Shown here: piece by piece, positions 5,166-6,853 of the stretch
Layout: every line of letters begins with the position of its first letter
Numbering within the stretch: the stretch's first letter is position 1
NCBI GenBank assembly: GCA_016200025.1
Contig: JACQFO010000103.1
Location: forward strand, 1 to 6,853
Source: Nitrososphaerota archaeon
Lineage (GTDB): Archaea > Thermoproteota > Nitrososphaeria > Nitrososphaerales > Gagatemarchaeaceae
Reading direction: 5' to 3'
DNA length: 6,853 nt
Program-made: the position numbers and the translations under genes
Notes under the pieces: generated by a model
What the model was told of the DNA's origin: nothing
Databases searched by the model: none
Seen by the model: only the letters and a program-made list of their open reading frames with translations

Positions 5166-6095
5166 ATGCAACCTCCGGACGAGCTCATGGTTAACACGTT
5201 CCTTCCTGCGATCAGGCAGATGACCGCGGTGGAGCTTAGGTCAGAAGGCTTCTCCCAGAGCTCCATCTCAAGACTCCTTGGCATCACTCAGGCCTCCGTG
5301 AGCCTCTACCTTTCTGCAGAGGGGAGCAGGGCGTACACCTCGTTGGCAGCGCTCTCTGTCTCGAACGAGGAGGCAAGAAAGTACGCGAAACTCCTCGCCA
5401 GGAGCGTGAAGGTGAACAAGGTCGAAGGGGTCAAGACTTTGACCGCGATATGGACCAGGCTTTTGGGGGCGGGGTCCATCTGCCCTGCGCACCGCAGCCT
5501 CTACCCCGAGCTCGCGGACTGCGACGTTTGCATCAAAGAATACGGGCCGAGGGTCCCCGGTCGCCAGGAGGCCGTCGTCGAGGTCGTGGAAGCCGTACGG
5601 ATCCTGGAGTCGTCGCCCACCTTCGTCTCGGTGATGCCGGAGGTCTCTGTCAACATCGCCTGTGTCAGCACAGGCGGCGGGGAGGCGGACGTAGTAGCAG
5701 TTCCCGGGAGGATCGTCAGGGTGAAGGGGAGGGCGAGGGCCACCATGACCCCGGAGCCGGGCGCGTCCAGCCACATGTCGAAGGTCCTTCTCGAAGCCAG
5801 GCGAAAGCTGCCCGACATCCGGGCCTGCATGAATCTGCGATACGACAAGAAGATGGCGACCGTCCTGCGCAAGCTGAAGGTGAAAGCCGTGGAGATCGGA
5901 GGATACAGGGCCTCAGGGAGAGACCCGACCCTTCGTGCGATCGCGGTTGCGCTTTCGGGCGCCAGACTCGATTTCGACGCAGTCGTCGACCTCGGCGCGG
6001 AGGGGGTCGAGCCCAACGTCTACCTATTCGGGAGGAGCGCCACGGAGGTCGCGGAGCTCGCAGTCAGGGCCTCTGAGCTCTACTCTGACGACTAG
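5166..6095 (+). CDS. thiR: ThiR, HTH-ThiN thiamine-responsive transcription regulator
   Basis: A 309-residue protein joining an N-terminal helix-turn-helix (about 18-50, AVELRSEGFSQSSISRLLGI followed by TQASVSLYL) to a C-terminal ThiN domain (about 137-305). In archaea this architecture is known as ThiR, a regulator of thiamine synthesis and transport genes that senses a thiamine phosphate. ThiN landmarks are PEVSVNIACV (158-167), DVVAVPGRIVRVKG (175-188), GASSHM (199-204), INLRYD-like MNLRYD (222-227), GRDPTLRAIAVAL (251-263), DAVVDLGAEGVEPNVYLFG (271-289) and a final VAELA helix. Between the domains is a cysteine cluster C106-x2-H109-x9-C119-x2-C122, possibly a metal site. No ThiD or ThiE domain is fused, which favours a regulator over the synthase. 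It is divergent from thiT across a 48-base gap, so control of thiT and of itself is likely. Confidence 0.9.
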   Translation: MQPPDELMVNTFLPAIRQMTAVELRSEGFSQSSISRLLGITQASVSLYLSAEGSRAYTSLAALSVSNEEARKYAKLLARSVKVNKVEGVKTLTAIWTRLLGAGSICPAHRSLYPELADCDVCIKEYGPRVPGRQEAVVEVVEAVRILESSPTFVSVMPEVSVNIACVSTGGGEADVVAVPGRIVRVKGRARATMTPEPGASSHMSKVLLEARRKLPDIRACMNLRYDKKMATVLRKLKVKAVEIGGYRASGRDPTLRAIAVALSGARLDFDAVVDLGAEGVEPNVYLFGRSATEVAELAVRASELYSDD

Positions 6096-6853
6096 CTCTT
6101 GCCCGCTCTCTTCGCGCAGGCCGCGACGAAGGCCCGATAGATCGGCTCCGGGGCCTCGGGCCTGCTCACATATTCAGGATGATATTGCGTGCCCATGTAG
6201 AAGGGGTGCCCGTCAAGCTCCAGGATCTCCGCCCTCCTCCCGCTGTCGCTGAAAGCTGTGTAACGCAGGCCCTCCTTCTCCAACTTCTTGAGGTACCTCT
6301 GGTTCACTTCGAACCTGTGCCTGTGCCTTTCGCGTATCTTCTGCCTGCCATAGATTTCGTGGGCCTTGCTGGGCTTGGTCAGGAAGATGTCATGTCCTCC
6401 GAGCCTCATGGTCCCGCCGAGGTCCGAGACCTGCCTCTGTTCCGGAAGCAGGTCGATTACGGGGTGGGGAGTCTCCGGGTCGACTTCGGTCGTGTTGGCT
6501 CCTGCGAGGCCGAGCACGTGCCTTGCGAACGAGACGGTCGCCAGCTGAAACCCGAAGCACAGGCCCAGGAAGGGAATCTCGTTCTTCCGGGCCTGGTTCG
6601 CTGCGGCGATCTTTCCCTCTATGCCCCTGCTGCCAAATCCCTGGGGAAGGACGACTCCGTCGCAGGCGTCGAGGAGGCCGAGCTTCGACCCGTCTTTCTC
6701 GATCTCCTCCGATTCTATCCATGAAATCTGCGCGCGGACCCCGTTGGCTGCGGCCGCGTGGGCGGGCGCCTGGTTCACGCTTACGTAGCTGTCTGAGAGG
6801 CTCGCGTACTTTCCGACCAGTGAGATCCTGACTGTCTTCCCCTGCCCAACGAA
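6092..6853 (-). CDS. pyrG: CTP synthase, C-terminal glutaminase portion (gene runs off the right edge)
   Basis: The last 253 residues of CTP synthase, which aminates UTP to CTP using glutamine and ATP. The N-terminal synthetase domain lies beyond the window. The visible part begins in the linker (VRISLVGKYASLSDSYVSV, counted 8-26 from the edge) and covers the class I glutamine amidotransferase domain: LPQGFGSRGIEGK (69-81), GLCFGFQ with nucleophile Cys99 (97-103), GANTTE (118-123), GGTMRLGG (146-153), RERHRHRFEVN (174-184) and the catalytic HPE (225-227). The domain appears complete. The oxyanion segment is PQGFG where most family members have PGGFG. A GTG at 6778 is internal, not the start, since the frame stays open and conserved to the edge. 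The stop overlaps the thiR stop through a shared CTAG. Confidence 0.96.
   Translation of the reverse strand, partial: FVGQGKTVRISLVGKYASLSDSYVSVNQAPAHAAAANGVRAQISWIESEEIEKDGSKLGLLDACDGVVLPQGFGSRGIEGKIAAANQARKNEIPFLGLCFGFQLATVSFARHVLGLAGANTTEVDPETPHPVIDLLPEQRQVSDLGGTMRLGGHDIFLTKPSKAHEIYGRQKIRERHRHRFEVNQRYLKKLEKEGLRYTAFSDSGRRAEILELDGHPFYMGTQYHPEYVSRPEAPEPIYRAFVAACAKRAGKS

Noticed and set aside
5268..6016. Long frames on both strands within thiR
   Set aside because: They are shadows of a protein whose HTH and ThiN motifs are clear in the main frame; the alternatives are Arg/Gly-rich or Ser/Thr-rich without motifs.
5166..6095. Thiamine-phosphate synthase (ThiN enzyme)
   Set aside because: The N-terminal HTH, the lack of a fused ThiD domain and the divergent position next to thiT fit the ThiR regulator better.

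Overview
The window looks like chromosomal DNA from a GC-rich archaeon. The evidence is a set of typically archaeal genes: an archaeal-type S-adenosylmethionine synthetase, an Sm-like protein, a RadB-like recombinase, a RIO2 kinase, an HTH-ThiN regulator and a COG1973-type AIR-synthase relative. TATA-box promoters lie very close to start codons, as in leaderless archaeal transcription. The mix is compatible with the Nitrososphaeria/Thermoproteota side of the tree, but this is an impression from family resemblance, not a placement. I see no insertion sequence, CRISPR array, rRNA or tRNA.

Layout. Positions 1-350 hold no confident gene. They contain a strong imperfect hairpin (97-129) and a short GC3-rich open frame ending at 298 that may be a gene remnant. 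radB (minus, ends at 351) is divergent from an lsm-metK pair (plus, 1124-2534). rio2 (minus) meets metK tail to tail with a 9-base overlap. Upstream of rio2 on the same strand are an AIR-synthase-like gene and a thiamine ECF transporter gene (thiT), with 4 bases between those two. thiT is divergent from thiR (plus, 5166-6095). thiR overlaps the C-terminal part of pyrG (minus, running off the right edge) by four bases.

Function. The coherent module is thiamine acquisition. ThiT is the membrane substrate-binding component. ThiR is the archaeal HTH-ThiN regulator that senses a thiamine phosphate. The AIR-synthase-like ATP-binding protein is co-directional with thiT and could act on the imported vitamin (inference). 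thiT and thiR appear to share one self-complementary TATA box, with an ATG at exactly the same distance on each side. The other genes are housekeeping: RNA chaperone, SAM synthesis, ribosome maturation, recombination and CTP synthesis.

Most notable: the SAM synthetase ORF is intact, but it lacks about 29 residues that in relatives carry the RGNR...RPMSMEA...GKNP active-site block. The gene is also preceded by a hairpin that would pair its own ribosome binding site. No clearly undescribed system is evident; the best leads are the gapped SAM synthetase and the thiT/AIR-synthase/thiR cluster.
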